Source: JACDER01 sp036394915 (lineage in GTDB: Bacteria; Actinomycetota; Thermoleophilia; Gaiellales; Gaiellaceae). Taken from it: a stretch of 64,000 nucleotides of DNA. The stretch is taken from assembly GCA_036394915.1 (NCBI GenBank), contig DASWEE010000122.1, positions 8,990-72,989 of the forward strand, given 5' to 3'. This document shows positions 23,421 to 32,597 of the stretch, in pieces (positions within the stretch are counted from its first letter, which is position 1; each line of letters opens with the position of its first letter). The translations under genes were made by a program, and so were the position numbers. The notes under the pieces are model-generated. The model worked only from the letters and a program-made list of their open reading frames with translations, did no database searches and was not told the DNA's origin.

Positions 23421-23440
23421 GGCGGAGCACCAGGTACTAG

Positions 23441-26400
23441 CTACGCGTCGATCCGGACGATCGTCCCGCCGATCTCGCTGACGCCGTCGCTGTAGCTGAT
23501 CCGGCCCAGGTACTTCGTTGCGGCCGTGAGCCCGCTCCAGGTGGCTGTGACGGTGTCGCTCGCGCCGAGGGTGGCGGAAGACGGTGCAGAGACGCTGAGG
23601 TTGCCTGCGGCCGCCGGGTTGAGGATCCAGTCGTAGAGCGTGTAGCTCACGCCCGACTGAACTTCCCAGCCGTGGATGTAGACCTCGTACGACCCGGCCG
23701 TCGGATTGTTGAGGGTGACGACCTCGGAGGCCGTCCCGCCGGTGCTGGAGCCCACGAGCGTCCGAGTCGTCCCGACGACCCGATACACGTACATGTCGAG
23801 GTCGTCGCCGGGATTCACCGTGCCGAACGTCTGGAACCGCGCCACCGGCGTCCCCACAGGGATCGTGAACGTATGGAGCTGGATCCCCTGATTGCCCTGC
23901 GGGTTCGTCGTGTCGAAGTTGTTCGTCGGATCGTCCGTGAGCGTCCGGGTCTCCGTGTGTGCCGCCTGGAGGCCCTGCGGAGTCGCCGAGAACGAGCCCG
24001 TGTACCCGAACGTGATCGAGAAGGACTTGCTCCCAAACGTGCCTGTCCCGCTGATCTCGCTCGGAGCCGCGAGCGGCACCGACTTGATCGCGATCGGGCT
24101 CCGTGCCGAGTGCGTCCCGTCACTCCAGGTCAGAGAACCGAAGCTGTAGGCGTTGAACGGAGCCGTCGTGCGGGTGAACGTCACCGTGTACGTCTTGGTT
24201 TCACCGGCCGCGAAGGTCAGCGACGTCGGATCGACTGCGACGTCGATCCCTGCCGGCGCGTCGACCGAGACGTTGTACGTACCGGCAGGCCCCACGTTCG
24301 TGAGCCTGCGGGTGATCGTCTGGACGCCCGCGAGCTTCCCGATCGCGAGCGAGGCGAGGTTCAGGTCGCTCGCCTTAATGATCGGCGCGGGCGACGTCCC
24401 GAAGCAGAACGTGCACAGACCCTGCCCCCTCAGGAACCCGCGATAGTCGTCGAACCCGGCGTCGTAGACGAGTCCGGGGTCGTTCGCGGGATTGGGGTTC
24501 ACATGGCCTGCGCCGAAGTCGAACGGATCCGCCGGAGTGGCCCCGTCCTCCTTCGTGAGGTTCTGCCGAGCGGTGGTCATCAGCGCCGACTGAACAGCTG
24601 CGGGCGACCAGCTTGGGTGGGAGTTGATCAACAGCGCCGCAAGACCCGCCGTGTGCGGGCTCGACATCGAGGTGCCGCTGATCGACTGGAACAGCTGGCC
24701 CGGCGCGCCGAGGAAGGCCGTCGGCGTATTGCCGGCCAGGATGTTCACGCCCGGAGCCGTGACGTCTGGCTTGAGGATGTCGCCACCCCCGGCGATGCTC
24801 GGGCCCCGCGACGAGAAGTCGGCCATCGTGTTGCCGCCGCCGAAGGTCCGAGTCCCCCCGGAGAGCGAGGCCGTTGCCGATGCCCCGTTGGCGGCGATGT
24901 ACGCCTTGACTGCGAGCCCGTCCGTGTTGTTGATGTGCAGGCTCGGGACGTAGTGGTTATCGGTGTTGAGCGACTGCGTGTTGTTCACGTTGTAGAGCAC
25001 CATCCCGACACCGCCGGCCTGCTTGACGGCGAGGCTCTTCTCGACGCGGGCATTGGTTCCGCGCCGACAGAGCACGATCTTGCCCGTCACCACGGCCGGG
25101 TTCAGCGACCCCAGGAAGCAGAGCTGGTTGCCCGCGGAAGCTGCATCGACGATCCCCGTCGAGGGCAGCCCTCCAGTGAGCGTGACGCCCGTGTACGACG
25201 AGCTGTTCCCGAGCGTGACGGTACCGGTGAAGGACCGGTTCTGGGTCGACGCTGCAACCGAGGTCAGCCAGGGCGAGATGTGGGCCACCGTCGAGGCGCC
25301 CGGGCCGCTGTTTCCGGCAGACGCAGCCACGAAGACGCCCGCGCGACGCGCGAACAGGTACGAGACCTCGACGGCGTCGAGGTAGTTCGTCAACGTCCCG
25401 CTGATCGAGAAGTTGATGACGTCGACACCGTCGGCGACTGCATCGTTGATTGCTGCGACGCTGTCGCTGTTCGGACATCCGCCCGACTCGCCGTTCCAGC
25501 ACACCTTGTACATGGCGACACGGGCCCGCGGCGCCATGCCGCTGACGTTGCCGAGATTGCTACCGAGGACCGACGCCGGCACGCCGTAGTTGCCTGCCGC
25601 TGTCGAGCTCGTGTGCGAGCCGTGACCGTCGGCGTCGCGGGCCGACTTGTAGTCGTTCTGGATCACGCCGAAGTGGCCGAACCCGCTCAGGTAGTAGCGG
25701 GCGCCGATCAGCTTCGCGTTGCAGTCGTCCTGCGACCACAGCTCGCCCGACTGGCAAGTTCCGTGCCAGGTGGACGGCGGCGGACCGTAGACGCGCAGGC
25801 TGTTCCCGCTGCTCCCCGGCCTGTCGCCCAGGTCGCTCTGATCGGAGAAGCTCGGATGCTCGGGCCAGATGCCCGTGTCGAGCACACCGACGACGACGTT
25901 CTCACCGGCATGGCCGGGACCGCCGAGCTGTGCCCAGAGGCCGGTGCCCGGCTGATCGAGGCCGAGGAAAGTAGGCGTGTTGTCCGTGTCGACATGACCA
26001 AGCTGGTCCTGTTCGACCGAGAGGACGTCTGGATTCTTCCCGAGCGCCGCAACCTGCTTCGAGCTCAGCGGGGCGGCGAAGCCGTTGTAGACGTAGTCGT
26101 AGTCGTAGATACGGGTCGCGCCGACGCTGTTCGCGATCGCCGCATGCCTGTCGTTCAGGTGCGCAACGTACTTCTTCACCTTGGCGTCGTTACGGTTCAG
26201 CTTCCTGCCTGGCGCGACCGCCGTTGCGGGATACCCGACCTCGCTGCCGTCGTACGCCACGACCGGATCTTGTTTCAGCTGGACGATGAACACGTCGCTC
26301 GTCGCTGCTGTCTGGGCAACGCCGTCCTCACCCTGTCTCGCGGACGCCGTGGTGGCAAATACGATCGCGAGCAGTGAGAGGAGAGCCGCGACGACCAGAG

Positions 26401-26455
26401 TGGTTCTGCCTCGAGGTGTCTTCCGGCAGCTCGAGGGCGGGCGGTCCGAAATCAT
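23441..26455 (-). CDS. Secreted subtilisin-like serine protease (S8, cucumisin-like)
   Basis: A 1004-residue exported protease. An ATG at 26455 follows AGGAGG ten bases upstream; a TTG one codon earlier is an alternative. After the signal (VVAALLSLLAIVFATTASA) comes an I9 propeptide (VFIVQLKQDPVV...NGFAAPLSS). The catalytic triad is Asp about 193 (GVLDTGIWPEHPSF), His about 278 (DGHGSHTSSTAAG) and Ser about 597 (GTSMSSPHTAG). A PA domain is inserted between His and Ser (CRRGTNARVEKSLAVKQAGGVGMVLYN). Fibronectin-III-like and pre-peptidase C-terminal-like beta domains follow. This domain plan matches large scavenging exoproteases. Confidence 0.93.
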   Translation of the reverse strand: MISDRPPSSCRKTPRGRTTLVVAALLSLLAIVFATTASARQGEDGVAQTAATSDVFIVQLKQDPVVAYDGSEVGYPATAVAPGRKLNRNDAKVKKYVAHLNDRHAAIANSVGATRIYDYDYVYNGFAAPLSSKQVAALGKNPDVLSVEQDQLGHVDTDNTPTFLGLDQPGTGLWAQLGGPGHAGENVVVGVLDTGIWPEHPSFSDQSDLGDRPGSSGNSLRVYGPPPSTWHGTCQSGELWSQDDCNAKLIGARYYLSGFGHFGVIQNDYKSARDADGHGSHTSSTAAGNYGVPASVLGSNLGNVSGMAPRARVAMYKVCWNGESGGCPNSDSVAAINDAVADGVDVINFSISGTLTNYLDAVEVSYLFARRAGVFVAASAGNSGPGASTVAHISPWLTSVAASTQNRSFTGTVTLGNSSSYTGVTLTGGLPSTGIVDAASAGNQLCFLGSLNPAVVTGKIVLCRRGTNARVEKSLAVKQAGGVGMVLYNVNNTQSLNTDNHYVPSLHINNTDGLAVKAYIAANGASATASLSGGTRTFGGGNTMADFSSRGPSIAGGGDILKPDVTAPGVNILAGNTPTAFLGAPGQLFQSISGTSMSSPHTAGLAALLINSHPSWSPAAVQSALMTTARQNLTKEDGATPADPFDFGAGHVNPNPANDPGLVYDAGFDDYRGFLRGQGLCTFCFGTSPAPIIKASDLNLASLAIGKLAGVQTITRRLTNVGPAGTYNVSVDAPAGIDVAVDPTSLTFAAGETKTYTVTFTRTTAPFNAYSFGSLTWSDGTHSARSPIAIKSVPLAAPSEISGTGTFGSKSFSITFGYTGSFSATPQGLQAAHTETRTLTDDPTNNFDTTNPQGNQGIQLHTFTIPVGTPVARFQTFGTVNPGDDLDMYVYRVVGTTRTLVGSSTGGTASEVVTLNNPTAGSYEVYIHGWEVQSGVSYTLYDWILNPAAAGNLSVSAPSSATLGASDTVTATWSGLTAATKYLGRISYSDGVSEIGGTIVRIDA

Positions 26456-26635
26456 CAAACCGTTCCTCCTGTCTTGTCTGTAAGGACGTTCAACCGTCAG
26501 AGCCCAAGCAAGAATCTTTCTACCGACTCTTTTCCATGGAGAGCGGGGCAGGGTAACAACTTTTCTTCGCAGATCAAAGGCTGAATCTGCGGCCGCCGCA
26601 GGAGTCGTTTCGGGCTTCGCGGGTACGATGACGCT

Positions 26636-26986
26636 ATGCGCGGGATCGGGGTGATCGCGCTCTCCTTCGCGGCGCTCGCCGCCGGAGCGGCTACTGCCGG
26701 CTCAACCACAGGGGCTCGCCCGTCGGTGCGCGTCAGCGACCTGAATCCGTTCACCGTACGGGGTACGAGCTTCCGTGCCGGCGAGCGCGTCCGCGTGGTC
26801 GTGACCTCGAAGCACCACGCCACGCGCACTCTGACCGCGACCCGGCGCGGCACCTTCCGCACGGTCTTCAGCTTCAAGCTCCGCGGCTGCGACCAGTTCA
26901 GCGTCCGGGCCGTCGGCACCAACGGGAGCCGCGCCGTCGTCAAGAGCTCGCAGGAAAGCTGCGGCGCCGACATCGGCCCCGTCTAG
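26636..26986 (+). CDS. Small secreted protein of unknown function
   Basis: A 116-residue protein with a signal peptide (IGVIALSFAALAAGAATAG) and a compact beta-rich mature part (SVRVSDLNPFTVRGTSFRAGERVRVVV, TLTATRRGTFRTVFSFKL). This resembles an IPT/Ig-like or carboxypeptidase-regulatory-like fold. Two Cys (RGCDQF and ESCGAD) may pair outside the cell. It is monocistronic: divergent from the subtilase gene and ended by a hairpin three bases after its stop. I do not recognise a named family. Confidence 0.65.
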   Translation: MRGIGVIALSFAALAAGAATAGSTTGARPSVRVSDLNPFTVRGTSFRAGERVRVVVTSKHHATRTLTATRRGTFRTVFSFKLRGCDQFSVRAVGTNGSRAVVKSSQESCGADIGPV

Positions 26987-26989
26987 CAA

Positions 26990-27016
26990 CACGGGGGAAA
27001 CCATGTTTCCCCCGTG
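26990..27016. repeat. GGGGGAAAC/GTTTCCCCC hairpin repeat, copy A1 (likely terminator)
   Basis: A perfect 12-base stem, CACGGGGGAAAC and GTTTCCCCCGTG, flanks a three-base loop, three bases after the upstream stop codon and between convergent genes. The same hairpin with small changes recurs at 32574-32592, 32698-32724 and 44951-44977, each followed by a GCCCCC or GCTCCCCC-type tail. Downstream, 27068-27092 adds a GCCGGGC/GCCCGGC inverted pair, as also seen after copy A3. The remaining sequence to 27176 holds no gene I can support. Confidence 0.75.
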
Positions 27017-27176
27017 AGCCCCCTTCTTGCTTGGGGAACCTGCGGTGCGGTTCCCTTTGCCCCCTTCCTCGGGCTCCGCCGGGCCAAGCCCGGCTACAGG
27101 GTGGCGCTCACTGCGGGTCTGCAACGCGAAGAGGGGACCTCTCGGTCCCCCCTCGGTACTGCTGTCTGCCTACGTC

Positions 27177-30035
27177 TTACGGGTGCCGGAGGACCAGCTT
27201 CCAGGCACCGAGACCGTGCGTGGCGGCGTACAGGAGCCGCGCGCCCGGTGCGATCGACAGGCCTGCAACCTCCGCTCCGGGGAACCCGGTGCCGGCGATC
27301 GTCCAGTTGGACGAGCCCGCCGGAAGCCGAAGGACTCCGAAGTCGGTCGACGCGAACAGATCTCCGGTCGGAGCGTCGTAGACGACATCCGTGACCGGCA
27401 GGTCTGCAAGCGTCGTACCGTCGAGCGGCGTCCACGTCGCGGACGGCCCGGCCGGGTCGTAGGTCACCTCGAACACGTGCCCCGGCTGGGACGGCGTGTT
27501 GGCGCTGTAACCCGAGTAGGAGATCCAGGCGTGGTTCGGGTTCGCCGGGTCGACGAAGATCCCGGACACGAACCGTCCGGGGTCGAGGGTCGAGAGCGAA
27601 TCCAGCCGCGTGAACGTCACGGCACTTGCAGGAGTTGCATCCACGTTCTTCGAGATGAAGACGCGGCCCGCGTTCGTCGCGGCCCAGAGGGTGCTCGTGT
27701 CGCTCGGAGCCCGCTCGACTGCCGCCACGCAGCAACCGGAGCGGTCGCCGAGGACGCCCGTCGTCAGCGTCGTTGCACCGAGCTTCTCGAAGTCACCACA
27801 GGCCGGATCGGCGCCGGAGGTGTAGAACTCGGGGCAGTTCGCCTCGAGGTATGCCTGGTCGCCGCCCCAGTCCTGGGTGCGCCACACGCTCTGCGATCCC
27901 TCGAAGATCGTCCCGGCCGCGGCCGGATTCGGATCGGGGATGAGCGGAGCGTAGAAGTTCGAGCTCTCCGGGCTCGCCGCGATCGGCCCAGCGATGACGA
28001 CCCAGGCGGTCGGGTCGCCGTTCTGGAAGTTCCCGTCGTGGTACTGCCCGAAGAACGAGTTGAACCTCATGGTCGAGTCGACTGCGTTCCAGCCCGACTG
28101 ACCGCCGTCGCCGTAGATGATCTGCGGCCACGTGGTCGGAGCGCCGGTGCTCTCGAACGTCCCGTTGTCCTGCGTGCCGCCCATCAGGTCGGACGCGTCC
28201 TGGGGATTGATCGAGAGGCTCTGGAACTGGAGCGTGTCGAGCCCCTTGTTCATGCTGCTGAGGACGCTAGGAACGCGCGAAAGCAGCTGCTGACAAAGGG
28301 TCAGGTCGTCTCCGCTGAGCCCGCGGTCCGTGCACTGCGACGAGATGTCGGTGAACGTCCCGTCCGACTTCATCACGCCGCCGTCGCTGCCTTCGAAGAA
28401 CTGGTTCGGATTCGTCGGGTTGACGACGATCGCGTGCTGGTCCGGGTGCAGGGAGTGCGGTGCAATCGGGTTCGGATTGCAGCAGTTCCCAGCAGGCGTC
28501 GGGCCGGTGGTCGCGTCCGCGGTCATGTCGGTCCAGTTGACCCCCTCATCGGTCGAGAGAAGAACACCGCGGCCGTTGCTCGAGCCAGCGTAGGTGCTGT
28601 AGTCGAACGAGCCACCGATGTAGACCATGTCGGGGTTACCCGCCGGCGTGTAGACGAACTGGTCGTACCAGCACTGACCGGTGCAGAAGTTCTCGTTCTG
28701 CGCGTTGGTCAGGTTGATGAAGACCGGTACGGCCGCCCTGGCGTCGTCGGTGCGCCAGACCTCCGCCGGAGGCTCGCCGGCGCCGGGGCCGGACGCGCCG
28801 TTGGTGGCGTACATCCGTGTGTTCCCGTCCGCCGTCGTGACGTCGAACTCCGTCCGGACCGCGTTGTCCGTTGACTGGGGCACGAGCGGCGGCAGGAGCT
28901 GGGTCGGGAAGGTCGCGCCGCCGTCGGTCGACCGCCAGATGCCCTGGGAGTACGCCGACGCATAGACGACCTGGTTGTTGCTCGGATCGAGCTTGACCCG
29001 CGTGATCCCTCGGATCGTGCCGTTGCCGTTCCACATGAAGTCGAACGTCTGTCCGGCGTCCGTCGACTTCCAGAGACCGAACGGCGGCCTCGGGCTCGGC
29101 GGGGTCGAAGTTGCGCCGCCCGTGACCGAGCTGACGCCGCGGACACCGCGTGCCGAGCCGACGTAGATCGTCTTCGGGTTGAGCGGATCGACGACGATCG
29201 AGCTGATCGCGCGGCCGGCGAACGCGTCGCCGGAGTACGTGCCGTTGCCCGGAGACGTGATATCGGTCACCTGCGACGGCAGCTTGTTCCAGGTGTTTCC
29301 GCCGTCCATCGACTTCCAGATGCCGAGCCCGGCCTCCGAGTCGCCGGAGGCGTGAGACTCACCGGTGCCGGCATAGAGGGCGCCGCCGGCGTAGACCAGC
29401 GTCCCGATCGCGTTCGTGCCGAACGGGCTGGAGACCCACTGCCAGCTGAAGCCGGGGCTGTCCGAGAGGCCGTTCCAGGTGCGCCAGATGCCGCCGCCTG
29501 CTGCGCCGATCCAGAGCGTGCACTTCTGCGCGTTGCAGTGCGGGTCGATGGCCATCCCGGTCGTGCGACCCGACGCCGTGTAATCCGCTCCGAAGAACGT
29601 CAGGACGCCGGGATACTCGGCGGCGAACGGACCGTACCGCGTCCAGCTGCCGGGGATGTACTTGCCGACGCTGCTCCCGCCACGGTTGAGCTGCCCGAAG
29701 ATCTGCTGGGCGGTCAGCGAGGCCTGGAACCGCGCGTTGATCTGTGCATACGCGGCCCGCGCGTTCTTGGTCGCGGCGAGCGGGATGTCGTCGCCGGGAT
29801 ACGCACGCTGGTCGTACGCTTCCTGGGCCGCTCGCGCTGCGGCGGGCAGACCCTCCCCAGGTGTGTCCTTGGCGCTCTGGGCATCGGGATCGCCCGTCTT
29901 GAGCGCCCTGGTCGGCGCGGCTCCCTTGGTCTGAGCAGAGCCGTGTGTCACAACCGCGATCGCGGCTGCGGCAGCCAAGAGCAGAAAGGCGGCCACACCC
30001 ATGGTGACGGCCCTCCGCAGACTGAGTTGCCTCAT
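27177..30035 (-). CDS. Secreted BNR/sortilin-like multi-blade beta-propeller protein
   Basis: A 952-residue exported protein. The start is set by a perfect AGGAGG four bases before the ATG at 30035, followed by a signal/anchor segment (RRAVTMGVAAFLLLAAAAAIAVVT). The body contains many BNR-type Asp-box motifs: GIWKSMDGGNTWNKL, GLWKSTDAGQTF, GIWRSTDGGATF, LLSTDEGVNWTDM and VWRTQDWGG. It also has DPLNPKTIYVGSARG-type blades, typical of the VPS10/sortilin-like or exo-xyloglucanase/sialidase-like propellers. Paired Cys (NCCNPNP, GCCVAAV) suggest disulfides. Catalytic residues cannot be assigned. The frame continues open upstream into an HTH domain. Confidence 0.82.
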   Translation of the reverse strand: MRQLSLRRAVTMGVAAFLLLAAAAAIAVVTHGSAQTKGAAPTRALKTGDPDAQSAKDTPGEGLPAAARAAQEAYDQRAYPGDDIPLAATKNARAAYAQINARFQASLTAQQIFGQLNRGGSSVGKYIPGSWTRYGPFAAEYPGVLTFFGADYTASGRTTGMAIDPHCNAQKCTLWIGAAGGGIWRTWNGLSDSPGFSWQWVSSPFGTNAIGTLVYAGGALYAGTGESHASGDSEAGLGIWKSMDGGNTWNKLPSQVTDITSPGNGTYSGDAFAGRAISSIVVDPLNPKTIYVGSARGVRGVSSVTGGATSTPPSPRPPFGLWKSTDAGQTFDFMWNGNGTIRGITRVKLDPSNNQVVYASAYSQGIWRSTDGGATFPTQLLPPLVPQSTDNAVRTEFDVTTADGNTRMYATNGASGPGAGEPPAEVWRTDDARAAVPVFINLTNAQNENFCTGQCWYDQFVYTPAGNPDMVYIGGSFDYSTYAGSSNGRGVLLSTDEGVNWTDMTADATTGPTPAGNCCNPNPIAPHSLHPDQHAIVVNPTNPNQFFEGSDGGVMKSDGTFTDISSQCTDRGLSGDDLTLCQQLLSRVPSVLSSMNKGLDTLQFQSLSINPQDASDLMGGTQDNGTFESTGAPTTWPQIIYGDGGQSGWNAVDSTMRFNSFFGQYHDGNFQNGDPTAWVVIAGPIAASPESSNFYAPLIPDPNPAAAGTIFEGSQSVWRTQDWGGDQAYLEANCPEFYTSGADPACGDFEKLGATTLTTGVLGDRSGCCVAAVERAPSDTSTLWAATNAGRVFISKNVDATPASAVTFTRLDSLSTLDPGRFVSGIFVDPANPNHAWISYSGYSANTPSQPGHVFEVTYDPAGPSATWTPLDGTTLADLPVTDVVYDAPTGDLFASTDFGVLRLPAGSSNWTIAGTGFPGAEVAGLSIAPGARLLYAATHGLGAWKLVLRHP

Positions 30036-30326
30036 GCTTCCTCCTAGATTTGCGTAGGCGCCGGTTCGCGGCCGACTCCCCCGCTCGTTGATTGGACTCC
30101 GACCGGGGCGAGTCTCCGCCTCGAGCTCAGAGAAGAACTGCGCCAAGCGGCGGCGATAACGGGGCTGCGGAACGACCCCGGCCTCCCAGGCCTGGACGGA
30201 TCGAGCGGATACCGACAGGGCATCCGCCAGCTCCCGTTGCGTCAGGTTCGCCGCCTCGCGCAGGCCCCGAAGCCGCTCCCCGGCAAAGACAGCGGATTCG
30301 GATCCGTTTCGTCTGTTGTTCCTCAT
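30036..30326 (-). CDS. XRE-type helix-turn-helix domain reading in phase into the secreted protein gene
   Basis: From ATG 30326 (or 30356) the frame encodes an HTH-XRE domain: ESAVFAGERLRGLREAANLT followed by QRELADALSVSARSVQAWEAG. About 40 Arg/Pro/Gly-rich residues then lead straight into the signal peptide of the next gene with no stop codon. A regulator fused to a signal peptide makes little sense. A TAG overlaps the AGGAGG of the next gene in a neighbouring frame, so a one-base shift would end this protein there. I treat it as a separate small regulator whose stop is displaced or missing. A genuine fusion or a sequence error are alternatives. Confidence 0.5.
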
Positions 30327-30392
30327 ATCTGCGTGTTCGATTCGTCGCCGGGGCACACGAGAAAACCACGTAGCCTTGCTGGTAGCCGCAGG

Positions 30393-30420
30393 AGGTTAGC
30401 TCAGTTCAGGAAACTGTCAA
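30393..30420 (-). promoter_or_regulatory. Sigma70-type promoter upstream of the HTH/BNR genes
   Basis: Read on the reverse strand, TTGACA (30415-30420) is followed after 16 bases by TAACCT (30393-30398), a consensus -35 box with a plausible -10. Transcription would start near 30386, 30-60 bases before the candidate ATGs of the HTH frame. It is the only clear consensus promoter I could pick out. Confidence 0.5.
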
Positions 30421-30444
30421 GTCTCCTTCCTGATCCTACTCATT

Positions 30445-30457
30445 GCCTCCGCGAGGC
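30445..30457 (-). terminator. Short hairpin after the pyrophosphatase gene
   Basis: GCCTC and GAGGC arms with a three-base loop lie three bases beyond the hppA stop. The stem is only five base pairs with no U run, so this is a weak candidate. Confidence 0.35.
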
Positions 30458-30459
30458 GT

Positions 30460-32499
30460 TTAAGTGTGGATTGCGACGATCAGCGGGATCGCGAGGATGG
30501 CCACGACGTTGGCGATCTTGATCATCGGGTTGATCGCCGGGCCCGCGGTGTCCTTGTAGGGGTCGCCCACGGTGTCCCCGGTGACCGACGCGGCATGCGC
30601 CTCGGAGCCCTTTCCACCGTAGAGGCCGTCCTCGATCAGCTTCTTGGCGTTGTCCCAGGCCCCGCCGCCCGAGGTCATCGCGATCGCGAGGAAGAGCCCG
30701 GTCACGATCGTTCCGATGAGGAGGCCGCCGAGCATGCGCGCGTTGATCAGGCCGACGACGATCGGGAAAGCAATCGGGATCAGCGCCGGCAGCAGCATGC
30801 TGCGGATCGCCGACCCGGTAACGATGTCGATCGCCTTGCCGTATTCAGGCCGGGCGGTTCCCTCCATGATCCCGGGAATCTCACGGAACTGGCGGCGCAC
30901 CTCGGTCACCACCTGGCCGCCGACGCGGCCGACCGCCTGCATCGCGAGCGACGCGAACAGGAACGGCATCAGCCCGCCGATGAACAGGCCTGCGATCACC
31001 CAGGCGTCGCTGAGATCGAACGTCGTCGTCAGCCCCTGGTCCGAGAGCCCGTGCGTATAGCTGTCGAACAGGACAAGGGCGGCGAGCGCGGCCGATCCGA
31101 TCGCGTAACCCTTGGTGACCGCCTTCGTCGTGTTGCCAACGGCGTCGAGCGGGTCCGTGATCGCGCGTACGGATTCGTCGAGATCGGCCATCTCCGCAAT
31201 TCCGCCCGCGTTGTCCGTCACCGGCCCATAGGCGTCGAGCGCGACGATCATGCCCGTCATCGAGAGCTGGGCCATCACGGCGACGCCGATCCCATACAGC
31301 CCCGCGAAGTGGTTGGCGACGAGGATCCCGATCGCGATCACGATCACCGGCAGGGCGGTTGCCTGCATTCCGACGGCGAGGCCTTCGATGATGTTCGTCG
31401 CATGCCCGGTCCGTGAGGCCTTCGAGATCGACTTGACCGGGTTCCATCGCGTGCCCGTGTAGTACTCGGTGATCGCGACGAGGAGGAACGTGACGGCGAG
31501 GCCTACGAGAGCCGAGAGGTACAGATCCCAGAAGGTGAACTGGCTGGAGTCGAACCCGAGCGTCACCGGAATGAAGCCGAGCGCCGACAGGGCGGTCGAG
31601 ACGAGCACCGCCTTGTAGAGCGCGTTCATGATCGAGCCCGAGCGCCCGACCCGCGCGAACATCGTCCCGATGATCGAGGAGAGAATCGAGATCCCTCCGA
31701 TCGCAAGCGGGAACAACTCGATCTGGGCGGCCGGGAAGGTCTTGATCGCGAGCAGCATCACGGCCACGGCGGTGACGGCATAGGTCTCGAACAGGTCGGC
31801 GGCCATGCCGGCGCAGTCGCCCACGTTGTCGCCGACGTTGTCCGCGATCACCGCCGGGTTGCGCGGGTCGTCCTCGGGGATTCCCGCCTCGATCTTTCCG
31901 ACAAGGTCGGCGCCGACGTCGGCCGCCTTCGTGTAGATGCCTCCGCCGAGACGGGCGAAGACGGAGATGAGCGAGCCTCCGAAGGCAAGCCCGACGAGGT
32001 CGTCGATCGCTGACTCGACCGAGTTGCCGAGCCAACCCGTCAGCGCCCAGTAGTAGCCCGCGACGCCGAGCAGGCCGAGTCCGACCACGAGCAGTCCTGT
32101 CACCGAGCCGGAGCGGAAAGCGACGTTGAGCGCCGGCCTGAGCCCGTGCTTCGCCGCCTCTGCCGTCCGCACGTTCGACCTGACCGCCACGAACATGCCG
32201 ATGAAACCCGCCGAGGCGGACAGGACCGCGCCGACGAGGAATCCGATCGCCGTCCCCCACCCCAGCTTGTCGTAGAAGCCGAGCAGCAGGAAGGGAACGA
32301 TCGCCACGATCGCAATCGTCCGGTACTGGCGCTTCAGGTAGGCGGCGGCGCCTTCCTGGACGGCGCGAGAGATCTCCTGCATGCGCTCGGTGCCGGCCGG
32401 GCGCCGCAGCAGCCAGACGGCGAGCCCGATCCCGTAGGCCACGGCGATGCACGCGCACACGAGCGCGAACAGAACGGGATGATCGTGGAACCATTCCAT
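30460..32499 (-). CDS. hppA: Membrane-bound H+-translocating pyrophosphatase, K+-independent type
   Basis: A 679-residue integral membrane enzyme (about 16 helices) that couples PPi hydrolysis to proton export. The catalytic signature GGGIYTKAADVGADLVGK and the acidic cluster IPEDDPRNPAVIADNVGDNVGDCAGMAADLFETY are intact. The later region GNTTKAVTKGYAIGSAAL carries Lys where K+-dependent enzymes have Ala, so this is the K+-independent subclass, as in Streptomyces and Rhodospirillum. The ending SEAHAASVTGDTVGDPYKDTAGPAINPMIK is canonical. It is a single gene, likely recycling biosynthetic PPi for proton-motive force. Confidence 0.96.
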   Translation of the reverse strand: MEWFHDHPVLFALVCACIAVAYGIGLAVWLLRRPAGTERMQEISRAVQEGAAAYLKRQYRTIAIVAIVPFLLLGFYDKLGWGTAIGFLVGAVLSASAGFIGMFVAVRSNVRTAEAAKHGLRPALNVAFRSGSVTGLLVVGLGLLGVAGYYWALTGWLGNSVESAIDDLVGLAFGGSLISVFARLGGGIYTKAADVGADLVGKIEAGIPEDDPRNPAVIADNVGDNVGDCAGMAADLFETYAVTAVAVMLLAIKTFPAAQIELFPLAIGGISILSSIIGTMFARVGRSGSIMNALYKAVLVSTALSALGFIPVTLGFDSSQFTFWDLYLSALVGLAVTFLLVAITEYYTGTRWNPVKSISKASRTGHATNIIEGLAVGMQATALPVIVIAIGILVANHFAGLYGIGVAVMAQLSMTGMIVALDAYGPVTDNAGGIAEMADLDESVRAITDPLDAVGNTTKAVTKGYAIGSAALAALVLFDSYTHGLSDQGLTTTFDLSDAWVIAGLFIGGLMPFLFASLAMQAVGRVGGQVVTEVRRQFREIPGIMEGTARPEYGKAIDIVTGSAIRSMLLPALIPIAFPIVVGLINARMLGGLLIGTIVTGLFLAIAMTSGGGAWDNAKKLIEDGLYGGKGSEAHAASVTGDTVGDPYKDTAGPAINPMIKIANVVAILAIPLIVAIHT

Positions 32500-32573
32500 C
32501 GGCTGGTTACAAAGTCAGCCCGAACGGCTGTCCGGGCGCCGCGGTGTTGTATCAAAGCCGCGCTCCGGGGCAC

Positions 32574-32592
32574 GGGGAAACCAGGTTTCCCC
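32574..32592. repeat. GGGGAAAC/GTTTCCCC hairpin repeat, copy A2
   Basis: GGGGAAAC, a three-base loop and GTTTCCCC form an eight-base stem, a variant of the repeats at 26990, 32698 and 44951. It lies 75 bases upstream of hppA and immediately precedes the duplicated mtnP tail. The whole 32500-32809 interval holds no gene: only two hairpins, that duplication and a GC-rich inverted pair. Confidence 0.7.
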
Positions 32593-32597
32593 GCGAG

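Noticed and set aside
23351..23440. c-di-AMP (ydaO-type) riboswitch ahead of the KimA-like operon
   Set aside because: Only about 40 bases separate the upstream terminator from the start codon, too short for that aptamer, and none of its conserved sequence is present.
23672..26377. Open frame of about 900 codons opposite the subtilase gene
   Set aside because: Composition is antisense-like and the reverse strand carries a complete catalytic triad and signal peptide.
30380..30460. tRNA-like string GGTTAGCTCAGTT
   Set aside because: No acceptor stem, anticodon arm or T-loop (GTTCGA-type) can be placed around it; it overlaps a good -35/-10 promoter on the other strand.
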